A stretch of 14,036 bases of DNA from CBFGRU01 sp965651255 (GTDB taxonomy: Bacteria > Planctomycetota > Phycisphaerae > Phycisphaerales > SM1A02): positions 1 through 14,036 of the forward strand of contig CBFGRU010000055.1 in the NCBI GenBank assembly GCA_965651255.1. The letters run 5' to 3'. Both the position numbers and the translations under genes were made by a program. Below are positions 8,601-14,036 of this stretch, in pieces. Within the stretch, counting starts at the first letter, position 1, and every line of letters begins with the position of its first letter. The notes under the pieces were generated by a model. That model saw only the letters and a program-made list of their open reading frames with translations, was not told where the DNA came from and made no database searches.

Positions 8601-11109
8601 TCACTCCATCGAGGAACGAGATGTTGTTTCCCGCCGTCACATCGCCACCGAGAATGGAGGCGCTACTGAAGATCGCATCATTCCCGGCGACAACGTTGCC
8701 ACCGATCGTCGCATCGTTGTTGAACGTGACATCGCCCGCGGTGGCTTCCACATTGCCGCCCACATCGGCGTTGTTGTCGAACGTGACATTGTTTGCAGCC
8801 GTCACATCCCCGCCGACGGTTGCCCCGCCCGTGAACGTGGCATCGTTTCCGGCGGTGACGCTGCCGGTGATGTCGGAAGTATCACCAAAGTCAACGTTGT
8901 TGCCTGCGGTCACACTGCCACCCACCGTCGCAGCGCCGGCGAACGTGGCATCGCCCGCGGTCGCTTCGACATCGCCCGTCACATCCGCGGTATCGCCGAA
9001 GGAGACGTTGTTGCCCGCCAGAACATTTCCGCCCACCGCGGCTGCACCAGTGAACGAGGCATCGGTCCCGGCGGTGACATCTCCGCCCACATCGCTGCCG
9101 GCGTTGAACGTCACCGCGCCGGTGGTTCCCGTTACGCTTCCGGTGACGACCGCATCGTTGTTGAAAGTGACATCGACGCTCGCCAGCGCATCGCCATCCA
9201 GTGCAAGAACGCCATCAAAGAGGAGCGATCCGTCATCAACGGTGACATTGCCACCCAGATCCAGCATGGTGCCGGCGCTCAGGAACAGATCTCCCGTTCC
9301 CGACTTGAGGATCACATCGCCCGCTGTGAGCGTTCCGGCCGTTGCGGTGACCGACTGATTGGCCGCGCCCGTCAGTTCGATCGGACCGTTGAGTTCAAGG
9401 TCGTTCGCGGCGACAAGGTTGCCCGCCGCCGTCATCGTGCCGGTCAGGACGAGGTTGTTCCCCGCATCAATGTTGCCGCCCAGGTTGAGATTGATACCGG
9501 AGAAGGTGCCCGTACCGCCGAAGGTCAGGTCAACATTCAGAATGATGTCGCCGACGCCGTCCGGATCGAATCCGGTAAAGGCCGCATCGGCTTCGAGTGT
9601 GAAGTTGTTCGCGCCGGTGATGGTCTCGTTGAACTCGATGTGCCGTCCGGCGCGGAAGGTGACATCGTTGTTATTCGTCAGATCAACCTGCTGGTTGACG
9701 GTGATATCCCGAACTGCTTCGAGAATGATCGACCCGACGATGGCTTCGAGCGCTTCGTCGGAGATGGTCACGTTGGCATTGGTGTTCGGTTCATCGAAAT
9801 CAATCATGCCGTCGCCGAGCAGGCCATCCTGTCCGCCGTTGTCGGCGATGGTGATGTCCTGCGGGTCAATGAGCAGCGTCCCGGCCAGCGACCCGGGCGC
9901 ACCGATCAATCGCACTTTGCCGGAGAACGAAAGTCGATCGCCCGAGACCTCGACGAACCCGCCGGAACCGCCGACCAGACCGCCGGACACATCAACAACC
10001 GAGCCGATGTCAAAGATGGTCAGTCCACGATAGCTGTGGATCAGCACTTCACCGCCATCAGCGTTGCCGTACAAACTCGATGCGGAGATTCGGCTGCCGC
10101 TGCGCAGGTATGTGTGGTTGTTGCTCGTTACTTCGACATAGCCGCCATCGCCGTACCGGGAATCGGCCGAGATGCGTCCTTCGTTCAGCACGCTGGGGCC
10201 GCGCACGATGACCTGGCCGGCCTGCCCGTAGGTCGTGTTGGCGTCGATAATGCCCTGGTTGTGAATCGCGCCATCGTTGGCTTCGAGTCGAATGTTTCCG
10301 CCGCGGGCGCTGATGACTCCCTGGTTATGAATCGCCAGCGAGTACATATCGCCGGCAGCAAGGTAAGCGTTGCCACCTGGCGCATGGACGCGACCGGTGT
10401 TCATGACGCCCGGCGTCGCCAGAAGGTTGGGGTTTGATTGACCGGCTGCGGGGCGCTGATCACCGTTGACGATGCGCCCGTCCACCTTCAGCATGAGGTG
10501 ACCGCCGACTTCCTTGATGAGAATGTCATCGCCCGCGAGCATCGTGATCGTGCCGCCGGGGGAGAAGATGTCCCCGTGATTGGCAACATGCCGGCCGATG
10601 AGGTGAATGGCATCGCCGCGCAAGGTCCCTTCGTTGATGACCGTGCCAGTTGCGTTTGAGAATCGATCGATCCCGTTGAGGAACCGGGTGTTGGAGATGT
10701 TCGCTGCCGCCGCGTAAAGGCCGCCGACGTTGACGACGGCATCCTTGGTGAAGATGACGCCCGCGGGGTTGACGATGTACACCAGGCCATTGGCGAGCAG
10801 TGTGCCCTGAATCTCGGTCGGTGCCGCGCCGAGAATGCGATTCAGTACGCGCGCATCGCTCCCGGGCTGGTAGAAGCGCACCAACTCATTCGGCCCGATG
10901 TTGAAGCTCGAGTAGTTGATGATGCTGCCGTCGCTGGCGTAGATGAACAGCTTGTTGCCCTGGCGAACGAATGTCACATCGCCGTAGACCACTTGTTCAC
11001 CGGTGACGTCGGCATATGACAATGGCGCGATCGCCAAAGCCGCCGCGGCCAGCAGACTGGACAATCCAACCTTGAACGCGTTCATGCGTCCCAACCCACT
11101 TTTTCGCAT
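2638..11109 (-). CDS. Giant TpsA-type two-partner-secretion exoprotein (filamentous haemagglutinin N-terminal domain, beta-helix repeats)
   Basis: Predicted secreted or surface beta-helical protein of 2823 residues, exported by the TpsB encoded just upstream. Residues 1-33 form a Sec signal peptide (MRKSGLG start, Leu/Ala core, SYA cleavage). Residues about 34-290 resemble the TPS (haemagglutination activity) domain, with SFNIGPNELVRFYQPG and NPAGV at 114-118 where the classic motif is NPNG[I/V]; an NPNL string occurs at 226-229. A long repetitive region follows: ten 18/19-residue rungs (647-836), four 73-residue units (GGTL-type anchors at 848, 921, 994, 1067) and fourteen INGG-anchored units (1282-2340). 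About 2610-2823 is charged, probably helical and not repeat-like. There is no cysteine and a single tryptophan. ATG at 11109 is chosen because GGGAG lies 8 bases upstream; a TTG at 11145 would add 12 residues ahead of a normal signal peptide. The role (adhesion, matrix, stalk or biofilm) is not determined by sequence. Confidence 0.92.
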   Translation of the reverse strand: MRKSGLGRMNAFKVGLSSLLAAAALAIAPLSYADVTGEQVVYGDVTFVRQGNKLFIYASDGSIINYSSFNIGPNELVRFYQPGSDARVLNRILGAAPTEIQGTLLANGLVYIVNPAGVIFTKDAVVNVGGLYAAAANISNTRFLNGIDRFSNATGTVINEGTLRGDAIHLIGRHVANHGDIFSPGGTITMLAGDDILIKEVGGHLMLKVDGRIVNGDQRPAAGQSNPNLLATPGVMNTGRVHAPGGNAYLAAGDMYSLAIHNQGVISARGGNIRLEANDGAIHNQGIIDANTTYGQAGQVIVRGPSVLNEGRISADSRYGDGGYVEVTSNNHTYLRSGSRISASSLYGNADGGEVLIHSYRGLTIFDIGSVVDVSGGLVGGSGGFVEVSGDRLSFSGKVRLIGAPGSLAGTLLIDPQDITIADNGGQDGLLGDGMIDFDEPNTNANVTISDEALEAIVGSIILEAVRDITVNQQVDLTNNNDVTFRAGRHIEFNETITGANNFTLEADAAFTGFDPDGVGDIILNVDLTFGGTGTFSGINLNLGGNIDAGNNLVLTGTMTAAGNLVAANDLELNGPIELTGAANQSVTATAGTLTAGDVILKSGTGDLFLSAGTMLDLGGNVTVDDGSLLFDGVLALDGDALASVDVTFNNDAVVTGSVTGTTGAVTFNAGSDVGGDVTAGTDASFTGAAAVGGNVLAGNNVSFGDTADVTGDVEATAGDATFAGAATVGGSVTAGNNVDFGDTSDITGSVTAGNDATFTGGATVGGDVTAANNVTFDNNADVGGNVEATAGDVTFNNDATIGGNVVAGNDAIFSSASILGGDVTAGNNISFLDGVTFNGLGQTVNAGGTLLADSTLDANDDLTLIAGTLIDLNGDVNVAGSLTLDGVANIASATMTTGGDLTMLAAVTFDNLLSQSLDAGGTLTADGSLSKANGDLNLTGATLDLNSDVVVTNGALTLDGLLQLAGNLTAGGDLTILDDALLDAAGNQTLTSGGTLRADGTLTKATGNLALSGTNVDLNDDVDVTAGSLTVNGTTTAAGNLSAGTNLTLNGATTLDGAGDQTVAAGGVLQVNGSLAKTFSDLFLSGGTTVDLNAPVTVLAGNFFSTGGQFNNTGGVISAGNIQINHSDAVIIGANLISNGLVDVHAGNDGTGNLTFGFGATLVEGDTITLRAGDGTGGAAAAQVVFLNTPTFQGVGGGSPINFTWRQDAAINNNVGPLAAAFAGGLAGMNYTMQSDDGSVIIANAGNVAGTNLSLIGATGISLDAALNLASLNATGPSIAINGGLVNTINGQTYNGVANVGAAAIFSSATNGAIIFINDLTGAFAVVVNTGGLTQFNGLVNVASLMTDAVGTTEINGGSVTTIGDQVYGDNVVLGANTVLTLNGGNLTFDGTLTGPFDLTVNAAAGNATFNAINGLLDVVVNATGITQFSDVVIVRSLATDAGGTTRINGGIITTNGAQLFGDDVILGADTVLSTNGGNLTFNGALSGPFDLTANTGAGNAAFNSTINGLLDLLVNSTGTTTFGGTVNVQSVTTDAGGSTQINGGAITTSGEQTYGDNVVLGANTQLTSAGSNITLNGSLSGPFNLTADAGAGNVTFNTINGLGDLLVNSTGITRFNGNASLNSLSTNAGGTTEINGGSITSTGAITFGDDVILGANAVLTSNAADVIFNASLSGPFDLTVNANAGNASFNSISGLLDLIVNSGGNTIFNAAVSAQSVTTDAGGSTLINGGTISTNGDQNYGDAVTLGANTVLTSNGGAVTFGNSLSGAFDLLINSGAGNATFDGAVNGLLNLSVVSSGQTRFNSNVNVNSLTTDAAGTTFIDGVTITTTNGQIYGDAVILGGNSVLISTGNGLIHFGSSITGNGNDLTVNTGGQTRFDGIITVAGLTTDAAGSTLLNANVNATSALFNDAVLIGNNIAITANQIVFNAALNSEAGETNDLTLIGTSTLNGAVGLNDRLSSLTVNGALALNGGVVQTTGNQTYNGAVTLGANTLTDSSTNGTIRFNGPLTGLFDLTVNTGGQTRFDGAVDIASLSTDAGGSTQINGGLIRTSGMQSFGDVVTIGSDTVFQSTGNGNILFLSTLNGNFLVDLRTGGFTRFDAAVNVGSLISDAGGSTRINGGSVTTSGTQNYGDAVLLGADATLSAGGDLIFQGTVNGPHALALNTAGTTRFESLVSVGSLITDAPGTTVINGGSVTTSGTQRYRDNVTIGANTTFASTAGGNLLFDGTLSGPFDVLANAQGTTRFMQLVNLRSLTTDAGGVTRLNGGVVTTTGAQRYLDKVILGVDTTLTSTGSGEVLLADRVMGEGRNLLINTAGATSIGGVMDLGSFTTDAPGTLRLGGTINTTDGLFINDAILITGHSALNDKSGRDLEFRTTIDGDGGFFNLAIQGGGDILFRESIGANSAIGGLSVQNADADGRLFFFGPLVRTNGDILLNPNGRAAVPTVATIISPNGGITFETASGVFRMGQNEKMTVLGDLSINVLGAGQSATLSDINTLGDMNVTASNIFLLTREPGFLLDRFNILSLDPDFGLDFLAGGVFRFSVKPVALGNGTAFFANPDGTGDVLGTLRGFVIQAFGEPITADLLVSVDGLNFLDLRSDGPTNANLSEALAAALPRESDADEVPQDTSLGSTELDKLRVMGIDARTLGSAERVANTRAGVSLYNDSRRVDVPSLEITVNRLLSDHVRNVLAEFDRMIGAVATGEQPVEAPDAVEEARSQRVMERLAEVRLEYRERFPESETIDPVQFRSLLIEGGDVETIAYLDDLASLLPEIRLLGLSDREFGEVRNRLIARILPSNMSITDIQAVIDARPEVSSATRN
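4018..7266 (-). repeat. Fourteen INGG-anchored repeat units in tpsA, in two length classes (about 74 and 93 residues)
   Basis: The anchor I/L-N-G-G-x-[IV]-T-T, followed by G-x-Q-x-[YF]-G-D-x-V-x-L-G-A-[ND]-T, recurs at protein residues 1282, 1356, 1449, 1543, 1636, 1729, 1823, 1898, 1971, 2045, 2119, 2191, 2265 and 2340 (ATG numbering). Spacings are 74, then 93, 94, 93, 93, 94, then 75, 73, 74, 74, 72, 74, 75. The long units carry about 19 extra residues of the type AGNATFNxINGLLDLLVNSTG between the GPFDLTVN and TTDAGG segments. Units near 1898 and 2340 are degenerate. The DNA copies are diverged, so these are old protein-level repeats rather than a DNA satellite. Confidence 0.88.
7693..8568 (-). 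repeat. Four 73-residue (219-base) repeat units in tpsA
   Basis: GGTL-type anchors occur at protein residues 848, 921, 994 and 1067, spaced exactly 73 residues each time. The pattern is GGTLxADGSLxKAxGDL, then a [TA]xxDLNxDVxV block, then GSLTLDG, AGNLxAGxDLT and QTLxAGG leading into the next anchor. The first three units are regular; the fourth keeps its first half and then degenerates. A related but weaker unit can be seen earlier, around residues 590-640. Confidence 0.82.
8602..9171 (-). repeat. Ten tandem 18/19-residue beta-helix rungs in tpsA
   Basis: Residues 647-836 form about ten tandem units with the pattern [VST]F-x(4)-[AD]-x-[VI]-[GT]-G-[DNS]-V-x-A-[GT]-[ND]-[NDA]-[VA], for example SFTGAAAVGGNVLAGNNV and TFTGGATVGGDVTAANNV. 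Units alternate between 18 residues and 19 residues (the latter with ATAGDA/V instead of AGNNV). One unit is a plausible single coil of a right-handed parallel beta-helix. Confidence 0.85.
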
Positions 11110-11117
11110 TTTCACAT

Positions 11118-11122
11118 CTCCC
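11118..11122 (-). promoter_or_regulatory. Ribosome-binding site that fixes the tpsA start
   Basis: GGGAG on the minus strand lies 8 bases before ATG 11109 (GGGAG-ATGTGAAA-ATG). This supports starting tpsA at 11109 rather than at TTG 11145 or at the internal ATG 11085, neither of which has an equally good site. Confidence 0.8.
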
Positions 11123-11139
11123 ACCGACTCTTCACCTGA

Positions 11140-11172
11140 ACTCAATCCCGACTCAAGTCTAACTCCAGTCCG
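11140..11172. repeat. Three imperfect 11-base tandem repeats in the tpsB-tpsA gap
   Basis: On the plus strand ACTCAATCCCG, ACTCAAGTCTA and ACTCCAGTCCG follow one another without a gap; a further ACTC stands 13 bases away at 11127. The array fills half of the 69-base gap between the tpsB stop and the tpsA start. An 11-base period is close to one DNA turn, so it could place a protein on one face of the helix, but the units are short and chance is possible. Confidence 0.5.
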
Positions 11173-11178
11173 GGCAGA

Positions 11179-13560
11179 TCAAAACAGAATCGTGCCGACG
11201 AAATGCACTCGGTCATCTCCTGATTCAACCTCGCCATCGAGCGCTTCCTCGAGCGCAAAACCCCAATCCACACGCAGATTCAGGTTCCTGAACAGCGAAA
11301 ACTCGATCCCGATGCCCGCGCCGATGAGCGTTTCATCGCTTTCAAATATCAACCGATCACTGTTCTCGGCACGTCCGATATCAATAAACGCACGCAGAAC
11401 CAGGTCCCAGTCGGCTGAACCGTACGGCTCCTGGGGGGCCCATCGGAACGGCTGACCAAACAGCTCTCCCGGCAACGGCTGATACGGCCGCGATTTCGGG
11501 AAGTGGAATCGATACTCCGCGCTGGCGATGTACACCGTGTCGCCCGCCACGATCGATTCGGGATATCCACGCACCGTGTACAGACCGCCGACCACCTGCT
11601 CGGCCTGCGGGATCAGGCGATTATCAAACGCATACTGGCCGCGGAAGCTGAGCTGAATCTCGTGCGCCAGCGTCGACGATTCAGGCGATGAAACATCTTC
11701 CCAGGCGGCCCGGTTGAACAGCGGCTCAAGATAGAACGCATGCTTGAAGTCCCACTGCAACGTCACCCAGTCATCATCCACGAAGAGACGACCAAGCTCG
11801 TTGAGCGTGTCCTCATCCGTTCCGGCGACATCGGGCATGTTCCACTCAACAAGCACGCTGCCTTCGGTCGTGACCGTGTCGGTGCGCCGATCGAATCGAA
11901 CGCCAAGGTAGGGGAGGAAGAAGTCATCCTCACCTTCCACCCGCACCACTTCGTTGTTCACTTCCGCATGCAGCCAGCGGACGCCGCCGACGAGGTCCAG
12001 GAAGAAATCGCGGTGCTGCAGGACGTTCCACGCGACTTCCGCGCCGATCGAGTACGACTCGCCGCTGAAATTCTCGTTGGCGAAACCGACATCCGAAGCG
12101 GTGAACTCGCTCCACGAACCATACCCGCGCCACCGAAGGACCGGGCTCTTCCCGATCGGCGCTTCGTACGAGGCGACGAATGCATTGGTCTCGTCGAAGT
12201 TCGCAGTAATGAACTCAGCGTTCAGGATGTCATCGTTGTTGGTCACCTGATTCCAGATGATGCCCACCCGCTCGCGCCACTCGCTGGTCTGCTCGGTGCC
12301 GGTATTCGACGCCTGCGCATAGACGAAGAACGACTTGTTCTCGGAGATCAGATAATCAAGAACAGCGCCGGTGCCTTCCTCATCGGCCTGTGAGAGCGCT
12401 GCATCAACCCGGCGACCGGGCAGGCGATTCAACCGAAAGAGGTAGTTCTCCAGGTCTTCGCGCTTCAGCAGATCCTGCCGCTCTGATTCGCCATCCCATG
12501 CCTGGAAGGGGGAACGCTCGATGAAGCGGGTGTGCAGGGGGTGATTCTCTCGCTCTTCAATCGCAATGCGGTCACCCGAAGCGAGCGTTCGAACCTCGCG
12601 CACGATGCCGGTGAAAAGCAGAATCGTCAGCGAGTTGTCATTGATATTGCGGTTGTCCACGAAATCCGCCGACAGGATGTCCTGCGGGTCCACCGCGACG
12701 TACACGCCGAGAAGATCGCGATTGATCATCTCATCGCGCAGGGCAAGCACGATACTTCGAAGGGCGCTTGCGTAGAACTGCTGCTGATCGAGTGAGGGAA
12801 TCTCGGCCAGTGTGATCGTTTCGGACTCACCACCGGCGCGGGCCGCGACCCAGCCGCTCTCCATCCGTGTCAGCTCGACCCTGACGTTCATCATTTCATC
12901 AATCGTCGGGTGACCGGGATGTTCTTCCTGGTAGACCAGATCGATGCTGTCAACGGGGAATGGGCCGACTTCAATCTGCGCCAACAGGATGAGCAGGGTC
13001 GGTTCTTCGGGGTGGGCGCGGATTCGATCTTCCAGCCGCAACGACTCCGGTGCGAACTGACCGATGAGTTCGAGTTCCTGAAGGGTTGCCTCGAGCGCAG
13101 TCACGATGGTCATGATCGCGCTCTCACTGAAGAGCGCCGGTTCAAGCTGACCGACTTCTGCGAGAGGACGCGTGACGGTTTCCTGCTCATCGTCAAGAGC
13201 GGGGGCGTTATAGCCCGTTCCGTCGAAACTCAGCGTGATCTGTGTGTTCAGAAGATCCTGCAGTAACTGAACATCCGGACTTGGTTGATTGAACACATAC
13301 GCCAGCCCGAAGCTGCTGACGCGGTGATACCCTGCCGGCGCGGCGGGGATCGTGGCCAGCAGTTCCTGGACGCGCGCTTCGGCGGCGGCTGCTTCGGCAG
13401 CGCGATCCTCCGTGGTTGGCGGTTTCTCAGCCGCCGGTTGCTCGACCGGTGTTCCGAGATCTTGAGCAACAGTCGAGATCCCCGCAAGGGTGGCAATCAG
13501 GACCGCGCCGATGGTGCACCGATGACTGCCACGCACCCACCCACGATTCAACTTAGCCAT
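11179..13560 (-). CDS. TpsB-type outer-membrane transporter (ShlB/FhaC/HecB family) with enlarged N-terminal part
   Basis: TpsB proteins are Omp85-superfamily outer-membrane barrels that recognise the TPS domain of their TpsA through periplasmic POTRA domains and translocate it. The 793-residue protein begins with a signal peptide (about 1-33, ending TVAQ), then a Pro/Ala/Glu-rich helical segment (about 38-72). Residues about 75-300 match nothing I can name. About 310-411 looks like a POTRA domain, including LFRLNRLPGRRVDAALSQAD. A barrel follows from about 412 to the end: alternating strands, a YGSWSEFTASDVGFANENF segment, the conserved VRGY of loop L6 at 663-666, and a final Phe (GTILF) typical of outer-membrane proteins. 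Classic TpsB proteins have about 550-600 residues, so about 200 are extra and lie before the barrel. GGGAG lies 9 bases before the ATG. tpsA begins 69 bases downstream, the usual tpsB-tpsA pairing. Confidence 0.92.
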   Translation of the reverse strand: MAKLNRGWVRGSHRCTIGAVLIATLAGISTVAQDLGTPVEQPAAEKPPTTEDRAAEAAAAEARVQELLATIPAAPAGYHRVSSFGLAYVFNQPSPDVQLLQDLLNTQITLSFDGTGYNAPALDDEQETVTRPLAEVGQLEPALFSESAIMTIVTALEATLQELELIGQFAPESLRLEDRIRAHPEEPTLLILLAQIEVGPFPVDSIDLVYQEEHPGHPTIDEMMNVRVELTRMESGWVAARAGGESETITLAEIPSLDQQQFYASALRSIVLALRDEMINRDLLGVYVAVDPQDILSADFVDNRNINDNSLTILLFTGIVREVRTLASGDRIAIEERENHPLHTRFIERSPFQAWDGESERQDLLKREDLENYLFRLNRLPGRRVDAALSQADEEGTGAVLDYLISENKSFFVYAQASNTGTEQTSEWRERVGIIWNQVTNNDDILNAEFITANFDETNAFVASYEAPIGKSPVLRWRGYGSWSEFTASDVGFANENFSGESYSIGAEVAWNVLQHRDFFLDLVGGVRWLHAEVNNEVVRVEGEDDFFLPYLGVRFDRRTDTVTTEGSVLVEWNMPDVAGTDEDTLNELGRLFVDDDWVTLQWDFKHAFYLEPLFNRAAWEDVSSPESSTLAHEIQLSFRGQYAFDNRLIPQAEQVVGGLYTVRGYPESIVAGDTVYIASAEYRFHFPKSRPYQPLPGELFGQPFRWAPQEPYGSADWDLVLRAFIDIGRAENSDRLIFESDETLIGAGIGIEFSLFRNLNLRVDWGFALEEALDGEVESGDDRVHFVGTILF

Positions 13561-13664
13561 GCCAACGCACTCCCTGCATTGTTCGTCGATTCATACGTTC
13601 AAGCGGCGGGCAAACACCGCGCTGCGGCGATGTTCGGTCACTTCCAACTCGCCGCGGTCGGACT

Positions 13665-13674
13665 ATTGATCAAT
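13665..13674. repeat. Perfect 10-base palindrome ATTGATCAAT upstream of tpsB
   Basis: ATTGATCAAT is its own reverse complement and lies 104 bases before the tpsB start, as an AT-rich island in GC-rich DNA. CGCGG (13653-13657) and CCGCG (13676-13680) flank it as a looser outer inverted repeat. It could be an operator for a dimeric regulator, but no regulator gene is visible. Confidence 0.4.
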
Positions 13675-13695
13675 GCCGCGTTACCTTCCCCGCGA

Positions 13696-13733
13696 TCACT
13701 GAAGGCCGGCGCCATGAATCCCTTCAGAGGTGA
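13696..13733. repeat. Inverted repeat upstream of tpsB
   Basis: CTGAAGG (13699-13705) and CCTTCAG (13721-13727) are exact inverted copies around a 15-base loop that contains GGCGCC. TCAC just outside on the left can pair with GTGA at 13730-13733 over a 3-base bulge. There is no following T-run on either strand. It may be an operator, or a terminator-like hairpin closing an upstream gene beyond the edge. Confidence 0.4.
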
Positions 13734-14036
13734 TATCTCGTCCACCAGGACGCCTGGCGATCGCTCATCAGGGAGCACCGCCGGCTGGGAAAAGGCCCTG
13801 CAGCGCATCCCTCGCGCCGGCCTGCATTCCAGATGCCATGAATGTACTCGCACGACGGGCCAATCGCAACCGAAACCCATACGCAGCTTTTTCAAGCGCC
13901 CCCGACCAGACCATCCACCCGGGCGACGAACGATGGCTCGATGGAATAAGGTATCTCGCTGGAAAGTGGGATCTGTTCTGGAGTTGCGCGAAGACAGAAG
14001 AACTGGCTCACCGTGGGCGGGCCGACGATCACATCG

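Larger units (their letters stand above)
13561..14036. other. Region upstream of tpsB without a supported gene
   Basis: These 476 bases contain the tpsB ribosome-binding site (GGGAG at 13570-13574, minus strand), two inverted structures listed separately, and several competing open frames that reach the right edge: plus from ATG 13714, plus from ATG 13838, and a minus frame ending in TGA at 13892-13894. None has recognisable family motifs. I could not find a -35/-10 pair with good matches and spacing; TTGATC in the palindrome near 13670 and TATGAA near 13594 are isolated. The tpsB promoter is expected here by position only. Confidence 0.5.

Noticed and set aside
4018..9171. CRISPR array or DNA satellite suggested by the periodic sequence
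   Set aside because: The periodicity is in the protein; the DNA units are diverged and continuous with one reading frame, without identical repeats separated by unique spacers.
8375..9358. Long plus-strand open frames opposite tpsA (also 3707-4501, 9640-10437 and others)
   Set aside because: They are low-complexity Ser/Pro/Val/Ala products that mirror the repeated codons of tpsA. No ribosome sites or family motifs support them, and tpsA itself is clearly coding.
10611..10619. Arg-Gly-Asp at residues 164-166 of TpsA as an integrin-type adhesion motif
   Set aside because: It lies inside the TPS secretion domain, and a tripeptide in a protein of this length is expected by chance.
2638..11109. 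TpsA as a contact-dependent inhibition (CdiA) toxin
   Set aside because: There is no VENN-type motif, no recognisable toxin tip and no small immunity gene: the next gene, after 110 bases, is tssA.
11109..11145. TTG at 11145 as the start of tpsA
   Set aside because: It would add 12 residues before a normal signal peptide, while ATG 11109 has GGGAG at ideal spacing.
13638..13895. 85-codon minus-strand open frame upstream of tpsB
   Set aside because: It starts at TTG, has no recognisable motif and an irregular composition, and would occupy the region expected to hold the tpsB promoter.

Overview
The window holds five genes in a row on the minus strand, read from right to left: an outer-membrane two-partner secretion (TPS) transporter (TpsB type), its giant exoprotein (TpsA type), then tssA, tssB and the first 300 codons of tssC of a type VI secretion system (T6SS), which leaves the window at its left edge. 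All five genes have a clear Shine-Dalgarno sequence 8-10 bases before the chosen ATG.

The DNA is moderately GC-rich. A didermic bacterium is certain from the TPS outer-membrane barrel and the T6SS. The filamentous-haemagglutinin-type N-terminus of the exoprotein and the enlarged TpsB resemble, from memory of these families, proteins common in Planctomycetota (Phycisphaerae-like, often marine). No rRNA or housekeeping gene is present to confirm this, so the assignment is an inference.

Layout: 1-901 tssC (partial), 908-1432 tssB, 1484-2527 tssA, 2528-2637 a 110-base gap with a weak hairpin, 2638-11109 tpsA (2823 residues, 60% of the window), 11110-11178 a short gap with an 11-base tandem repeat and the tpsA ribosome-binding site, 11179-13560 tpsB (793 residues), and 13561-14036 an upstream region with two inverted repeats and no gene I can support.

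The transporter is expected to be inserted into the outer membrane and to thread the unfolded TpsA outward, where it folds as a long right-handed beta-helix. TpsA is built from three successive families of repeats (18/19, 73 and 74/93 residues), has no cysteine, and has a stretch of about 1200 residues without lysine. TssA, TssB and TssC are the assembly cap/baseplate factor and the two subunits of the contractile sheath. The two machines work in different ways, so the close head-to-tail placement of the TPS pair and the T6SS genes is the most notable feature of the window. Whether they form one transcription unit cannot be decided from sequence alone.
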